Shown here: piece by piece, positions 54,933-63,999 of the stretch
Layout of the letters: every line of letters starts with the position of its first letter
How positions within the stretch are numbered: the first letter of the stretch is position 1
NCBI GenBank assembly: GCA_029780695.1
Contig: JAKOYD010000048.1
Location: 1 to 64,000, forward strand
Reading direction: 5' to 3'
Length of the DNA: 64,000 nt
Source: Pseudomonadota bacterium
Lineage (GTDB): Bacteria; Pseudomonadota; Gammaproteobacteria; Burkholderiales; Burkholderiaceae_C
Position numbers and translations under genes: made by a program
Notes under the pieces: generated by a model
Told to the model about the DNA's origin: nothing
What the model saw: the letters and a program-made list of their open reading frames with translations, nothing else
Database searches by the model: none

Positions 54933-55826
54933 ATGATGCCGAACGTCTCAGAGCTAAAGCTTGTCAAATACACTGCCCGTTTAGACGTCGAGGTTCTACG
55001 TTTCGCTGATCTACGCAAACGAGCAATTGCTAAGGGGTGGAGAGCAGTTCCTCATCGGGTGGATTTCTGTCACCTCATAGCAGTAACTGAGGGCGCGTTA
55101 ACTCATGTCGTTGACTTTGTACCGATCCCCTGTGCGACGGGTAGTTGGGTGGTGGTCAAACCTGGACAGGTTCATGCGTTTGATTTTGAATCGCACTGGG
55201 ACGGCTGGCTGGTTGTATTTAGGCCAGAGGCATTGCCAACCTCGCTGAAAAGTCGTGCTTTTGGGGGGTCTGAAGATTTTTTTAGCGCCTTGCCGACCAA
55301 ACTGATGCCCGCCACTGACGAGCAAAGCGTGGCATTGAGCATCATTTCCCAGATGGCGGATAGTGCTGCCAAATGCTCTGATCCGGTTGATGGCAACCGT
55401 TTGATGTGTGCTGCTTTGTTCTACCTCCTTGTTCGTATTGAATTATTTGTCAAGGATGGCACCAGCAAACTAATTGACGCAAACCATGCCACTCATATCA
55501 GGTTCGTTCGTTTTAAGAAAATGGTGGAAGAAAAACTGCGAACACAGCATCACATTCATGACTATGCTGCGCATCTGGGATGTTCGGAGAAAAGCCTGAA
55601 TCGTGCAGTGCTGACTGTGGCCGGAGTGACTGCTAAAACCTATTTGATGCAGCATATCGCGCTTGAAGCGAAGAGGTTGCTGGTCCATACAACCCAATCT
55701 ATAGGAGCTATTGGCGCTGATCTAGGGTTTGATGAAGCTACCAATTTCGTTAAATTTTTCAAACGAGAGGCAGGTATGCTGCCTACTGCTTTTCGCAGCC
55801 TCTATGAACCTACGCGTAAGCAGTAA
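54933..55826 (+). CDS. AraC-family transcriptional regulator (transposon cargo)
   Basis: 297 residues. N-terminal cupin-like sensor domain (VPHRVDFCHLIAVTEGALTH, WVVVKPGQVHAFDFESHWDG) and C-terminal double HTH (IHDYAAHLGCSEKSLNRAVL, SIGAIGADLGFDEATNFVKF, FKREAGMLPTAFR). Two adjacent ATGs (54933, 54936) follow a CCAGGTG ribosome-binding site; a start at 54897 is possible. Divergent from the cargo unit, so the likely controller of it. Confidence 0.85.
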   Translation: MMPNVSELKLVKYTARLDVEVLRFADLRKRAIAKGWRAVPHRVDFCHLIAVTEGALTHVVDFVPIPCATGSWVVVKPGQVHAFDFESHWDGWLVVFRPEALPTSLKSRAFGGSEDFFSALPTKLMPATDEQSVALSIISQMADSAAKCSDPVDGNRLMCAALFYLLVRIELFVKDGTSKLIDANHATHIRFVRFKKMVEEKLRTQHHIHDYAAHLGCSEKSLNRAVLTVAGVTAKTYLMQHIALEAKRLLVHTTQSIGAIGADLGFDEATNFVKFFKREAGMLPTAFRSLYEPTRKQ

Positions 55827-55859
55827 ACGTCGAAACTAATATTGAGGCTAAATTTCACG

Positions 55860-55897
55860 CTTATCGTGCTTTATTTTCCGTTTTCTGAGACGCCCCC
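55860..55897 (-). repeat. Transposon right inverted repeat (38 bp)
   Basis: Reverse complement starts GGGGGCGTCTCAGAAAACGG and ends GCACGATAAG, matching the left end at 36 of 38 positions. Confidence 0.93.
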
Positions 55898-55902
55898 TAT
55901 TG
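55898..55902. repeat. Target-site duplication, right copy (TATTG)
   Basis: Identical to 48006-48010; together they show one insertion event with no later end loss. Confidence 0.9.
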
Positions 55903-56350
55903 CGATAAAAATTTTTTTTGTTCCCCGGTTGCCCCAGGCGCGATGCCAGCGCCGTGCCGGGCACGCCGTCGGCTACGCCGCTGCCGCCGCGCGCAATCGA
56001 CCAGCCGTTCCGGCCCCAGCCTGACAGCTGGTTGCCCAGGTGGATGCGCAGCAGCCGGACGGCGGCAAGTAGCACGTCGGCACGTCTCAATTACTTCATA
56101 CGATGTGTATTATGTTAATATAACAGTGCGACCACGGGCCTGCGTTGGCAGGCTTGCGGTTGTTTTGCGTCCTCCTCCATGACACTTTCGGCCATGGGAG
56201 ACATGCGGATTCACGTCTGCAAAACGTCGCATCTCGTTGTTTTAAAAGCAATGCATCGCGCAGGTGTCGCCGCTGCGCTGGCGCATTGCAGCGCTGGCGA
56301 CTAACATGCAAGCATTCGTAATCGCAAGTAAGCAAAGTTGTAATAAGCCG
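55903..56350. other. Right flank of transposon, no intact gene
   Basis: About 450 bases. 55925-56090 is GC-rich and coding-like; on the minus strand it reads LLRIHLGNQLSGWGRNGW and onwards, but I cannot assign a family and there is no complete gene. From 56090 the sequence is AT-rich (TATTATGTTAATATAACA), likely a promoter. Since the pre-insertion site was intergenic, this fragment was probably a relic before the transposon arrived. Confidence 0.4.
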
Positions 56351-56683
56351 ATGAAGCGATGGTTCATGCTGGGCGGACTCAGCGCGTGGTACAGCCGCCT
56401 GTCGAGTCACAAGACGGAACATGGCCGCGTGGAAGACATTCGCTTCGCCATGCTCGATCTGCTGGGCGAAGCAGGCGTCAACCAGTATCCGACCGTGGCG
56501 CGCCGCATTCGTCTTGCGGGTGACGCGCAGGACCTGTGGTACGTGCGCGCCGACCTGATGGCGGCGCTGGCGGGCCTGCACGGCGAAAAGCGGGCGCGCA
56601 AGCGCATGGCCAGCATTTCGGCGCTTTTTGACGGCTTGCTGCCCAAGGGCATGGTCAGCCGTTCGACCAAGGTGCGGACCTGA
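56351..56683 (+). CDS. Hypothetical protein
   Basis: 110 residues from ATG 56351 (MKRWFMLGGLSAWYSRL). Mostly helical and basic, with EDIRFAMLDLLGEAGVNQYP and YVRADLMAALAGLHGEKRAR. No domain recognised. The frame is open 84 bases further upstream, with possible starts at 56306 and 56267. Convergent with the LD-carboxypeptidase gene. Confidence 0.6.
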   Translation: MKRWFMLGGLSAWYSRLSSHKTEHGRVEDIRFAMLDLLGEAGVNQYPTVARRIRLAGDAQDLWYVRADLMAALAGLHGEKRARKRMASISALFDGLLPKGMVSRSTKVRT

Positions 56684-56730
56684 GCGGCGCACGCAGCGGG
56701 CTGCTGCTCCGGTCGTTGCATCAGCGTGGG

Positions 56731-57702
56731 TTAGTGCTGATGCCCCCACAGCAGCAGCGCGTCGCGGTTTTCCACCAGCAGGTCGACCGCCAGCCCCACC
56801 GGCAGCAGCACCTTGGTCGGCACGTGACCAAAAGGCAGGCCCGTCAGCACCGGCACCTTGACCTGACCACGCAGCCAGTCGACCACCTTGGCCATCGAAT
56901 AACCGCGGTCGTGCGGGCTGAGCTGGTAGTCGGTGAACTGGCCCAGCACGATGGCCTTCTGGCGTGCCAGCACGCCGGCGTGCAGCAACTGGTTCAGCAT
57001 GCGCTCGACGCGGTAAGGGTGCTCGCCCACGTCTTCCAGAAACAGCACGCCGCCTTGGGTGTCCGGCCAATACGGCGTGCCTAGCAGCGACACGACCATG
57101 ACCAGGTTGCCACCCCACAGCGGCGCGCGCGCGGCCAGGCGCCCTGTGCGCTGGCCCAGCGCGGCCAAATCGCGCGCGGGCAGGCGCCACCCGGTGCCCT
57201 CGCCCACGCCGGTGACCATGTCGTCGAAGCAGGCCAGCATGATCTCGTCGGGGCCGGTGCCCTGCCCTGCACCGCCATGCCCCTCGGCGGCGTCGCCGGT
57301 ATAGGCCGCACCAAAGCCTTCGCACAGCGCCGGGCCGGCCCAGGTGACGCCGCCGCACTGTTGCAGCAGCGCCAGTTGCAGCACGGTGAAGTCGCTGAAG
57401 CCGACGAATCGCGTGCCCTTGCCGATGGCGCGGGCGATCTGCCGGTACGGAATGTCGGCCAGCAAGCGCGTCAACCCGTAGCCGCCGCGCGAGATCAGCG
57501 CCACGTCGGCGCCGCTGGCCGCCGCGCGGCCGATGGCGGCCAGGCGCGTGGCGTCGTCGCCCGCAAAGCGCTGCCAGCTGGTCAGCGCGGCCGGATCGAC
57601 CTCCACATCGTGCCCCAGCGCCTTCAGCCGCTTGACCCCGCGCTGGAAGGCGGCGCGGTCGCGCACCGCGCCCGAGGGGGAATAGACGTACACATGTGCC
57701 AT
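56731..57702 (-). CDS. ldcA: LD-carboxypeptidase (murein recycling)
   Basis: 323 residues of the S66 peptidase family. ISRGGYGLTRLLADI holds the nucleophile region, PLWGGNLVMVVSLLGTPYWP and LEDVGEHPYRVERMLNQL carry the catalytic Glu, and GLPFGHVPTKVLLPVG the His. It removes the terminal D-Ala from tetrapeptides during cell-wall recycling. Start MAHVYVYSPSG at 57702. Confidence 0.9.
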   Translation of the reverse strand: MAHVYVYSPSGAVRDRAAFQRGVKRLKALGHDVEVDPAALTSWQRFAGDDATRLAAIGRAAASGADVALISRGGYGLTRLLADIPYRQIARAIGKGTRFVGFSDFTVLQLALLQQCGGVTWAGPALCEGFGAAYTGDAAEGHGGAGQGTGPDEIMLACFDDMVTGVGEGTGWRLPARDLAALGQRTGRLAARAPLWGGNLVMVVSLLGTPYWPDTQGGVLFLEDVGEHPYRVERMLNQLLHAGVLARQKAIVLGQFTDYQLSPHDRGYSMAKVVDWLRGQVKVPVLTGLPFGHVPTKVLLPVGLAVDLLVENRDALLLWGHQH

Positions 57703-57716
57703 GGTCAACCCAATTT

Positions 57717-57772
57717 TCAACAAAATAACGCCCCTACCCGCTCTGTGACTGGGTAGGCAGCTATCAAAATTA
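57717..57772 (-). repeat. Short interspersed repeat, intergenic copy with changed stem
   Basis: Minus strand: ATAATTTTGATAGCTGCC head, stem CTACCC with GGGTAG, then GGGGCGTTATTTTGTTG. The stem bases differ from the common AGCGCTTG/CAAGCGCT but still pair. Confidence 0.65.
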
Positions 57773-57796
57773 TATTCAACCGCGCCGCGCGCGCCT

Positions 57797-59224
<1,428 letters not shown>

Positions 59225-59470
59225 TCAGCGCGCGTCGTCCGGCACGCTGCGGGCGGACTGCTGCATGGCGGCGTCCAGCGCTTGCTGAACCTGTTGCTGA
59301 ATCTGCTGCGCCTGTGCGCGCACGCTCGACGCCGGCGTCGCCGGTGCAATGCCGGGCACGATTGCCGCGGCGGACGGCTGCTCGGCGCGCGTGCCACGCA
59401 GCGACGTCTTGGCCAACAGGCCGACGATGACGACGGCGGCCAGCAGGCCGATGAGTCCGAGCAGGCGCAT
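59225..59470 (-). CDS. Small single-pass membrane protein
   Basis: 81 residues. One N-terminal hydrophobic segment (LLGLIGLLAAVVIVGLLA), then a Gln/Ala-rich helical tail (VRAQAQQIQQQVQQALDAAM). No family. It lies between the TadA fusion and paiB-like genes on the same strand. Confidence 0.6.
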   Translation of the reverse strand: MRLLGLIGLLAAVVIVGLLAKTSLRGTRAEQPSAAAIVPGIAPATPASSVRAQAQQIQQQVQQALDAAMQQSARSVPDDAR

Positions 59471-59494
59471 GGTCAGCGTGTCGCCGTCATGGCC

Positions 59495-60175
59495 TCAAGA
59501 GGCGGAGGCTGGTGCGGGCGCCGCAAAACCCAGCCGCTCGATCCACTCCGCCAGCGCACGCTCGTCCGGCGTGCCGCTGGTGTAGGCCGCGTGCAACGCC
59601 ACGCGCGCCTCGGGCCGGTGCTGGTTGAGCTTGGCCTTGCACTGCCAGTCGGTCACCGTCAGCTCAAAGCCGACGACGCCCTGCAGCAGCTTGTGCGCCA
59701 GTTCGGCGTCCATTGCCCGCCATTGTTCGGCGTAGGCGGGTTCGTGGTCGCCAATCAGGCATTTCAGCAGCCGGTCCTTCGCCTCGGCGTCGTCGTGCGG
59801 CAGCAAGCGGGCGGTCACGGTGCAATGCACGGCGATGTAGTTCCACGTCGGCACGCGCGCCAGATCGGGGTACACGCGAGGCGACATGTAGGCGTGCGGC
59901 CCCATGAAGGTGACCACGGCGCGCGGTCGCTCGGCCAGGTGGCGCCACTGCGGATTGGGCCGCGCGACGTGGCCCAGCAGCGTGAATCTTGATGCCGATT
60001 CGCCCGCTTCCGCTTGCCCCGCCTCGCTACCCCGCTCCCAAAGATGCAGCGGCAGGTGCGTCACAAAGGGCAGGCCGTCTTCGTCCGTGGTGATCAGGCT
60101 GGCGAACGGGTGTTCGCGCATCAGGCGCGCCGCCACGGCAGGGTCGCGCTGGTTGAAGTGCAGGGGCAGGTACAT
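59495..60175 (-). CDS. PaiB-family FMN-binding protein
   Basis: 226 residues. MYLPLHFNQRDPAVAARLMR, HPFASLITTDEDGLPFVTHL and PNPQWRHLAERPRAVVTFMG, HAYMSPRVYPD are typical of PaiB-like FMN-binding split-barrel proteins (called negative transcriptional regulators in Bacillus). Cytoplasmic; ligand FMN or related. Role here unknown. Confidence 0.87.
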   Translation of the reverse strand: MYLPLHFNQRDPAVAARLMREHPFASLITTDEDGLPFVTHLPLHLWERGSEAGQAEAGESASRFTLLGHVARPNPQWRHLAERPRAVVTFMGPHAYMSPRVYPDLARVPTWNYIAVHCTVTARLLPHDDAEAKDRLLKCLIGDHEPAYAEQWRAMDAELAHKLLQGVVGFELTVTDWQCKAKLNQHRPEARVALHAAYTSGTPDERALAEWIERLGFAAPAPASAS

Positions 60176-60247
60176 GGTGGGGGCAACGGCGCCAAGCCGT
60201 GACGCGATTCTGGCGCATTCGCCGCCGCGCCGCGCACGCGCGCGGGG

Positions 60248-60310
60248 TGCTATGCTTCAGATAGCTGGCTGCGCTCACAGATCAACGGCCAGCGCCCCAT
60301 TTTGGTCTGA
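60248..60310 (+). repeat. Short interspersed repeat, intergenic copy near a start codon
   Basis: TGCTATGCTTCAGATAGCTG head, stem CTGGC with GCCAG, then GCGCCCCATTTTGGTC. The DUF72 start ATG lies four bases beyond the end. Confidence 0.65.
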
Positions 60311-60314
60311 TCTC

Positions 60315-61463
60315 ATGCCCGCCACGCCACCCCCGCCTGAGCAGACCGGCTTGTTCGACGAGCCGGCAGCTGACTTGCCGGGGGCGGACGATGCAGCGCC
60401 CCGGGCAGATGAAAGGTCGGCGCCCGCCTTGCCCACCCCACCGCGCCACGCGCGCCGTGCCCCCACCGGCGTGCAGCCTGCCGACGCGGATGACGCCACG
60501 CGTACGCTCGCCCGCGCCCTGCCTGCCGGGCTGTACCTGGGCACGTCGTCATGGCATTTCCCGGGCTGGGCGGGCCTGGTGTGGGGCGGCGACTATGCGG
60601 AAGCGAAGCTGTCCAAGGAAGGCCTGTCCGCCTACGCCCAACACCCGCTGCTGGGCAGCGTCAGCCTGGACCGCGCCTTCTACCGCCCGCTGTCGGCCAG
60701 CCAGTACGCGCGTTATGCGGCGCAGGTGCCGCCGGGTTTTCGCTTCGTCGTCAAGGCGCCGGCGCTGGTGTGCGATGCGCTGGTGCGCGCCGAAGACGGG
60801 CGCGGCATGGCGCCCAACCCCGCCTTCCTGAACGCCGACCTGGCGGTGCAGGAATTCATTGCGCCCGCGCTCGAAGGCCTGGGTGAACGCGTCGGTGCGC
60901 TGGTGTTCCAGATCAGCCCCCTGCCCCGCGCCCTGCTGGCCGATGTGCCCGCGCTCATCGACCGCATCGGCGCCCTGCTGTCCGCCCTGCCCCGCCTGGC
61001 GCCCGCCGCGCCCGATGGCGTGATCGCGCTGGAAGTGCGCGACGCCGCCTTTCTGGCGCCCGCCCACGCCCCGCTGCTCGCCCGCGCCCTGCGCGCCGCG
61101 CGAGAGGCCAGTGGCAACCCCGTCACCTACTGTCTGGGCCTGCACGCCAAGATGCCCCCCATCGAGGACCAGCTACCCCTGCTGCGCGCCCTGTGGCCCG
61201 GACCGCTGGTGTGCCGCTGGAACCTGCACCGCCGCCACGGCGCTTACGGCTACGAGGTCGCCAAGGCGCAGTACGAGCCGTTCGACCAACTGGTCGATCC
61301 CGATCTGGAAACCCGCCAGCACCTGGCCCGCGTGATCGCCGGCACCACGGGCGCGGGCGAGCGGGCTTACGTCACCATCAACAACAAGGCGGAAGGGTCG
61401 GCGCCGTTGTCGGTGGTGGCGTTGGTGGAGGCGGTGCAGACCGCAGAGGACCGCGCGCCGTGA
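60315..61463 (+). CDS. DUF72 family protein
   Basis: 382 residues. A low-complexity Pro/Ala/Asp-rich N-terminal stretch of about 70 residues precedes the DUF72 TIM-barrel: GLYLGTSSWHFPGWAG, SVSLDRAFYRPLSASQYARY, FRFVVKAPALV, VGALVFQISPLPR, and the C-terminal RWNLHRRHGAYGYEVAKAQY and YVTINNKAEGSAP. Function of DUF72 is uncertain. The start is directly after a short repeat copy, as for the HSL-type hydrolase. Confidence 0.87.
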   Translation: MPATPPPPEQTGLFDEPAADLPGADDAAPRADERSAPALPTPPRHARRAPTGVQPADADDATRTLARALPAGLYLGTSSWHFPGWAGLVWGGDYAEAKLSKEGLSAYAQHPLLGSVSLDRAFYRPLSASQYARYAAQVPPGFRFVVKAPALVCDALVRAEDGRGMAPNPAFLNADLAVQEFIAPALEGLGERVGALVFQISPLPRALLADVPALIDRIGALLSALPRLAPAAPDGVIALEVRDAAFLAPAHAPLLARALRAAREASGNPVTYCLGLHAKMPPIEDQLPLLRALWPGPLVCRWNLHRRHGAYGYEVAKAQYEPFDQLVDPDLETRQHLARVIAGTTGAGERAYVTINNKAEGSAPLSVVALVEAVQTAEDRAP

Positions 61464-61639
61464 GCATCAACGATCACCGGTTGGACGGCTTCATCGGGCG
61501 GCATCAAAACGATCCGGCCCGAATTGCCGGTCCGCCGGGGCATGGCTGCTGGCCAGTGACATTGCGGACCCACCGCGCCGAACGCGCACCACAACCACTG
61601 GCGTTTGACTTCGGGGACGAACCGCCTCTGACTCAATAG
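61460..61639 (+). CDS. Possible small protein overlapping DUF72 stop
   Basis: 59 residues from GTG 61460, sharing GTGA with the DUF72 stop. No recognised domain; contains HRLDGFIGRHQNDPARIAGP. The four-base overlap is the only positive sign. Confidence 0.25.
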   Translation: MSINDHRLDGFIGRHQNDPARIAGPPGHGCWPVTLRTHRAERAPQPLAFDFGDEPPLTQ

Positions 61640-61663
61640 CCGCGGCGCGCCAGCAGCCGGCAT

Positions 61664-62260
61664 TCAGGAAGTTTCAAGCGCCTCGCGCACCCACTCCAGC
61701 CGATCCTGCCCGAAGAACATCTCATCACCCACGAACAGGGTCGGCGCGCCGAACACGCCGCGGGCGATGGCTTCGTCGGTGGTTTCCTTCAAGCGCGCTT
61801 TCACGGCCGCATCGCCCACCCACGACGCCACCAGCCCGGCCGGAAAGCCGGCGTTGGCCAGCGCGACGGAGGCGACTTCCGGGTCGTTCATGTTCAGCTG
61901 CTCGGTCCAGATCGCCTTGAAGACGGCGTCGATCAGGACCGCCGCGCGCTCGGGCGCGTGCATTTGCGCGCCGGTGATGGCGCGCATGAGCGTCAGCGTG
62001 TTGATCGGGAAATGCGGGTTGCGCACCAGCGTGACGCCGTAGCGCTTGGCGTGGCGCGCGAAGTCGATGAAGGTGTAGGCGCCCTTGGCCGGCACGGCGA
62101 CCGGCGATGCGTTGCCCGTGGCCTGGAACACGCCCCCCAGCAGCATGGGGCGCAGCTTCAGCTCGGCGCCCGCGTCGGCGCACAGCTTGGGCAGTTGCGT
62201 CCACGCCAGGTACGACGCGGGGCTGCCGACGTCGAAGAAGAATTCAACTTGTTTGCCCAT
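61664..62260 (-). CDS. 2-hydroxychromene-2-carboxylate isomerase (DsbA-like, GST kappa type)
   Basis: 198 residues. Thioredoxin-fold with VEFFFDVGSPASYLAWTQLP (catalytic serine in GSP), PLLLGGVFQATGN-like RPMLLGGVFQATGN, RNPHFPINTLTLMRAI, and GVFGAPTLFVGDEMFFGQDR. Glutathione-dependent isomerase of naphthalene-type degradation, though many paralogues have other roles. It is 75 bp after the SDR gene in the same direction. Confidence 0.87.
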   Translation of the reverse strand: MGKQVEFFFDVGSPASYLAWTQLPKLCADAGAELKLRPMLLGGVFQATGNASPVAVPAKGAYTFIDFARHAKRYGVTLVRNPHFPINTLTLMRAITGAQMHAPERAAVLIDAVFKAIWTEQLNMNDPEVASVALANAGFPAGLVASWVGDAAVKARLKETTDEAIARGVFGAPTLFVGDEMFFGQDRLEWVREALETS

Positions 62261-62286
62261 GACGGTCTTTCGGATTTATATAAAAA

Positions 62287-62335
62287 GTGCCTCTGGCGCT
62301 TGCCTATCAAGCGCAAGCAGCTATCAAATGTATAG
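62287..62335 (-). repeat. Short interspersed repeat, intergenic copy (reverse orientation)
   Basis: Minus strand: ACTATACATTTGATAGCTG head, stem GCGCTTG with CAAGCGC, then CAGAGGCAC. It lies between the SDR stop and the isomerase gene. Confidence 0.7.
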
Positions 62336-63079
62336 TCACCAGGTTTCCATGTACGGCCGCAGATCCAGCTCGAACGTCCAGGCATCGCGCGGTTGGCCGT
62401 GCAGGTACCAGTAATTCTCGGCAATGTGGTCGGGGTTGAGGATGCCGCCCTGCTCTTTCAGCGCATAGCGATCCGGAAACTGCGTGCGAATGAACTCGGT
62501 GTCGATGGCGCCGTCGACCACCACGTGCGCCACATGGATGCCGCGCGGTCCCAGCTCGCGCGCCATGCTTTGCGCCAGCGCGCGCAGCGCGTGCTTGGCG
62601 CCCGCAAACGCGGCAAAGCCCGCCGCGCCGCGCGTCCCCGCCGTGGCGCCGGTGAACAAGATGGTGCCGCGCCCACGCGCCACCTGCCGCTTGGCCACCT
62701 CGCGCGCATTCAAAAAACCGCTGAAGCACGCCATCTCCCAGATCTTGAAATACTTGCGCGCCGTTTCTTCCAAGATGCTGCACGGCACGTTGGCGCCGAT
62801 GTTGAACACCAGCACCTCGATCGGGCCGATGTCGCGCTCGATCTGCTCAACGAGGGCGACCACGTCCTCTTCCTTGCGCGCATCGCTGGCAAAGCCGCGC
62901 GCCTGACCGCCGGCCGCCGTGATCTCATCGACCAGCGGCTGCAGCTTGTCGGCCGACCGGCGCGTGACGCAGGCCACGTAGCCTTCGCGCGCAAAGCGCC
63001 TGGCGATGGCGCCGCCGGTGGCATCGCCCGCGCCGATGACGAGCGCGACCTGGGCCTGTGCGGTGGGATTCGTTGCCAT
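62336..63079 (-). CDS. SDR-family oxidoreductase with altered active site
   Basis: 247 residues. Cofactor loop VALVIGAGDATGGAIARRF is a variant of GxxxGxG; VFNIGANVPCSILEE contains the NAG-like strand. At the catalytic Y-x3-K position the sequence is FAGAK (Phe for Tyr), and the usual serine region reads TGATAGTRG. Likely a non-canonical or inactive SDR, though related proteins with this pattern exist. Start MATNPTAQAQ at 63079. Confidence 0.82.
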   Translation of the reverse strand: MATNPTAQAQVALVIGAGDATGGAIARRFAREGYVACVTRRSADKLQPLVDEITAAGGQARGFASDARKEEDVVALVEQIERDIGPIEVLVFNIGANVPCSILEETARKYFKIWEMACFSGFLNAREVAKRQVARGRGTILFTGATAGTRGAAGFAAFAGAKHALRALAQSMARELGPRGIHVAHVVVDGAIDTEFIRTQFPDRYALKEQGGILNPDHIAENYWYLHGQPRDAWTFELDLRPYMETW

Positions 63080-63158
63080 GATGTGGGTCTCCTCCAATCG
63101 GGCGCCGGTGGCCCTGACCGATTCAGTGTAAGACGGGTCGATGCCACCGGGCGTGTGA

Positions 63159-63281
63159 GTGATCGCCCAGCAGCGCGAACTGCGGGGCCTGATGCTGAGC
63201 CAGCAGAAGGACCTGGCCGAGTTGCGCGGTCAGCTCAAGGCGCTGATCCAGATGCAGGCGGCGGCCGGCAAGAGGGGCTGA
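63159..63281 (+). pseudogene. Possible coiled-coil gene fragment
   Basis: A 40-codon frame directly after a TGA reads VIAQQRELRGLMLSQQKDLA and onward as a heptad-like Glu/Leu/Gln helix ending KRG. It looks like the C-terminal end of a longer coiled-coil protein, but no start or upstream part is present. Confidence 0.25.
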
Positions 63282-63299
63282 GCGCGCCCTGGCCCGCGC

Positions 63300-63752
63300 C
63301 TACAGCAGTTCGTGGATGTGCAGCAGCACCGTCGCCGCGCGCCGCTCGCCCACGCCCAAGGCCACCAGCTTGTTCAGCCAGTCGTAGCGGCCGCGCGGCG
63401 CCTCGAAGATCATGGTTTCGCGGAAGTAGTAGTCCGACGCCGGCACCTCTTCGCCGCGGGTGATGCGTGCCATGACCTCGGGCGCGCCGTGGCGCAGGCC
63501 AAGGCCGCGCATCAGGAACAACACGCCATCGTCGGTCTCGAAGGTGGTGCGCACATCGAGTTCGGCCACGCCATCGGGGCGGATCAGCTGGCAGTCGGCG
63601 CCGCCCGGCAGCATGCGCCCGCGCAGGCGCTCGCCCTCGAAGCGGCCGCCGGTCACCGGGATGAAGCGGCGCGTCCCGTACGGGCCATCGGGCGTGACCT
63701 GCGCCGGCGCGACTTCGGCCGTCATCACGAACAGGGGGCGGGTCTGGATCAT
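63300..63752 (-). CDS. DUF3237 family protein
   Basis: 150 residues. RPLFVMTAEVAPAQVTPDGP, RRFIPVTGGRFEGERLRGRM, GGADCQLIRPDGVAELDVRT and YYFRETMIFEAPRGRYDWLN are the DUF3237 barrel pattern. Common beside aromatic or steroid degradation genes. The flavoprotein fragment upstream ends 10 bp before. Confidence 0.85.
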   Translation of the reverse strand: MIQTRPLFVMTAEVAPAQVTPDGPYGTRRFIPVTGGRFEGERLRGRMLPGGADCQLIRPDGVAELDVRTTFETDDGVLFLMRGLGLRHGAPEVMARITRGEEVPASDYYFRETMIFEAPRGRYDWLNKLVALGVGERRAATVLLHIHELL

Positions 63753-63762
63753 CGGTGCTGCC

Positions 63763-63999
63763 TCAGGCGGGCACGCGCTCGCCCGGCGCGATGGTCGGCG
63801 GCGCGGCGTTGATGGCGTCGATGGCGTAGCCGGCGATCGCCTTGTAACGGCTGGCATGGTCGGCCAGCTCCTGCTGCGAGATGACGTCGTCGATGTGCTC
63901 GAACCAGCCGTCGCAGCGCTCTTGCACGATGTCGAGGATGTGGTCTGGCCCCGCCACGCGGTTGGTGAGCACGACCTGGGTGGTGATCGGACGCATCTT
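63763..63999 (-). CDS. C-terminal fragment, probably of a flavin-dependent monooxygenase
   Basis: The frame is open to the right window edge. RPITTQVVLTNRVAGPDHIL, VQERCDGWFEHIDDVISQQE and ELADHASRYKAIAGYAID resemble the C-terminal end of UbiH-type flavin-dependent oxidoreductases. The FAD-binding N-terminus would lie outside the window. Moderate certainty. Confidence 0.5.
   Translation of the reverse strand, partial: KMRPITTQVVLTNRVAGPDHILDIVQERCDGWFEHIDDVISQQELADHASRYKAIAGYAIDAINAAPPTIAPGERVPA

Larger units (their letters stand above)
48011..55897. mobile_element. Tn3-family (Tn21-like) transposon with redox-gene cargo
   Basis: A complete 7,887-bp element bounded by 38-bp inverted repeats that differ at two positions and flanked by a perfect TATTG 5-bp duplication. 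It encodes tnpA (988 residues), tnpR (about 186 residues) and a res region between tnpR and the cargo. The cargo (51.7-55.8 kb) holds an AraC-type regulator and seven oppositely oriented genes for redox-type proteins. The cargo is clearly poorer in GC than the chromosome and the transposase genes, so it was collected from another source. Confidence 0.95.

Noticed and set aside
48011..55897. Mercury resistance or integron cargo in the transposon
   Set aside because: None of the cargo genes resemble mer genes, integrase or resistance cassettes.
56731..57702. Patatin or other lipase identity for this gene
   Set aside because: The motifs fit S66 LD-carboxypeptidase and no GxSxG with DGG pair is present.
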